Made by a program: the position numbers and the translations under genes
The notes under the pieces: model-generated
Database searches by the model: none
What the model saw: only the letters and a program-made list of their open reading frames with translations
Told to the model about the DNA's origin: nothing
Assembly: GCA_019309815.1 (NCBI GenBank)
Contig: JAFDFO010000002.1
Span: forward strand, 1-38,615
Reading direction: 5' to 3'
Source: Deltaproteobacteria bacterium
GTDB taxonomy: Bacteria; Desulfobacterota; Desulfobacteria; Desulfobacterales; C00003060
Length of the DNA stretch: 38,615 bases
Shown: piece by piece, positions 38,432 through 38,615 of the stretch
Numbering within the stretch: the stretch's first letter is position 1
Layout of the letters: each line of letters starts with the position of its first letter

Positions 38432-38615
38432 ATGAGTGCATATAACCGAGAACAGGCAGAAGCCATTGGATTGGTAAGGAATCATCTGAAGACGCGCTCA
38501 CCTTCTGAATTGGCACGGCTGAGGAGAAGGATAAGGAACTACCTCCAATTTAGAAAAGAAACAGATCGGTTCCTGCAACGTTATTTTTCGGAAGTCTGCA
38601 CTTATAAGTGTTACC
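38432..38615 (+). CDS. Start of a possible cysteine-rich (YkgJ-like) protein, cut by the window end
   Basis: The open frame from ATG 38432 runs off the right edge after 61 codons. It begins MSAYNREQAEAIGLVRNHLK, continues as a basic helical segment rich in Arg, and reaches RYFSEVCTYKCY at the end. The closing C-x3-C followed by tyrosine resembles the start of the cysteine cluster in YkgJ-type Fe/Zn-binding proteins. Only two cysteines are visible, so the assignment is tentative. It follows the 267-residue gene by 18 bp with a weak ribosome site. Confidence 0.5.
   Translation, partial: MSAYNREQAEAIGLVRNHLKTRSPSELARLRRRIRNYLQFRKETDRFLQRYFSEVCTYKCY

Overview
The window reads as a chromosomal segment of an anaerobic deltaproteobacterium (Desulfobacterota in the wide sense), probably a sulfate reducer or syntroph-like organism. 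The evidence is the gene content: an acetyl-CoA synthetase end, a corrinoid/iron-sulfur-like protein related to the Wood-Ljungdahl gamma subunit, AICAR transformylase and IMP cyclohydrolase as separate proteins, a B12-dependent ribonucleotide reductase, a LysR regulator of the type associated with selenium metabolism, an NtrY/NtrX pair beside lpxC-rsmD-coaD, and phenylacetate-CoA ligase with an ACT protein and branched-chain ABC transporter parts. LpxC indicates a Gram-negative outer membrane. No rRNA, tRNA, phage, transposase or CRISPR array was seen.

Layout. 1-1000: end of acs, then a DUF134 regulator and a DUF5320 glycine-rich protein behind a strong promoter that carries a perfect 9-bp inverted repeat. 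1100-6000: orn (+) converges on a minus-strand one-carbon/folate group (IMP cyclohydrolase, AICAR transformylase, folC, Fe-S protein). 6100-10030: dnaJ, a 140-bp nested palindromic element, a divergent YchF-like ATPase, what looks like the remnant of a cation/proton antiporter, a CBS protein and an unlisted 51-aa membrane peptide. 10300-14450: two small coupled ORFs, a nitroreductase, a PAS histidine kinase, pyrF and a TPR protein. 14490-19916: a structured leader with a terminator, then paaK-ACT-livK-livH-livM without livG/livF. 19929-23542: a deacetylase-family protein, a 48-aa peptide whose UGA is followed by a SECIS-like hairpin, moaB, and comM. 24109-30633: lpxC-DUF4390-ntrY-ntrX-rsmD-coaD. 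30703-33818: a LysR regulator and an nrdJ gene broken by a perfect 14-bp tandem duplication. 33815-38615: an unknown membrane protein, DUF368, pcm, a second nitroreductase, an unknown 267-aa protein and the start of a Cys-rich protein.

Two themes stand out. First, many intergenic spaces carry short tandem arrays with an exact 7-bp period (around 2316, 3754, 21001, 27841, 29312, 37503); the unit sequence differs between sites, and at three sites an inverted copy lies within 150 bp. Second, several genes or peptides are easy to miss or broken: the 51-aa and 48-aa peptides, the 29-aa coupled ORF, the antiporter remnant and the disrupted nrdJ. All functional statements rest on reading translated motifs by eye; no database search was run.
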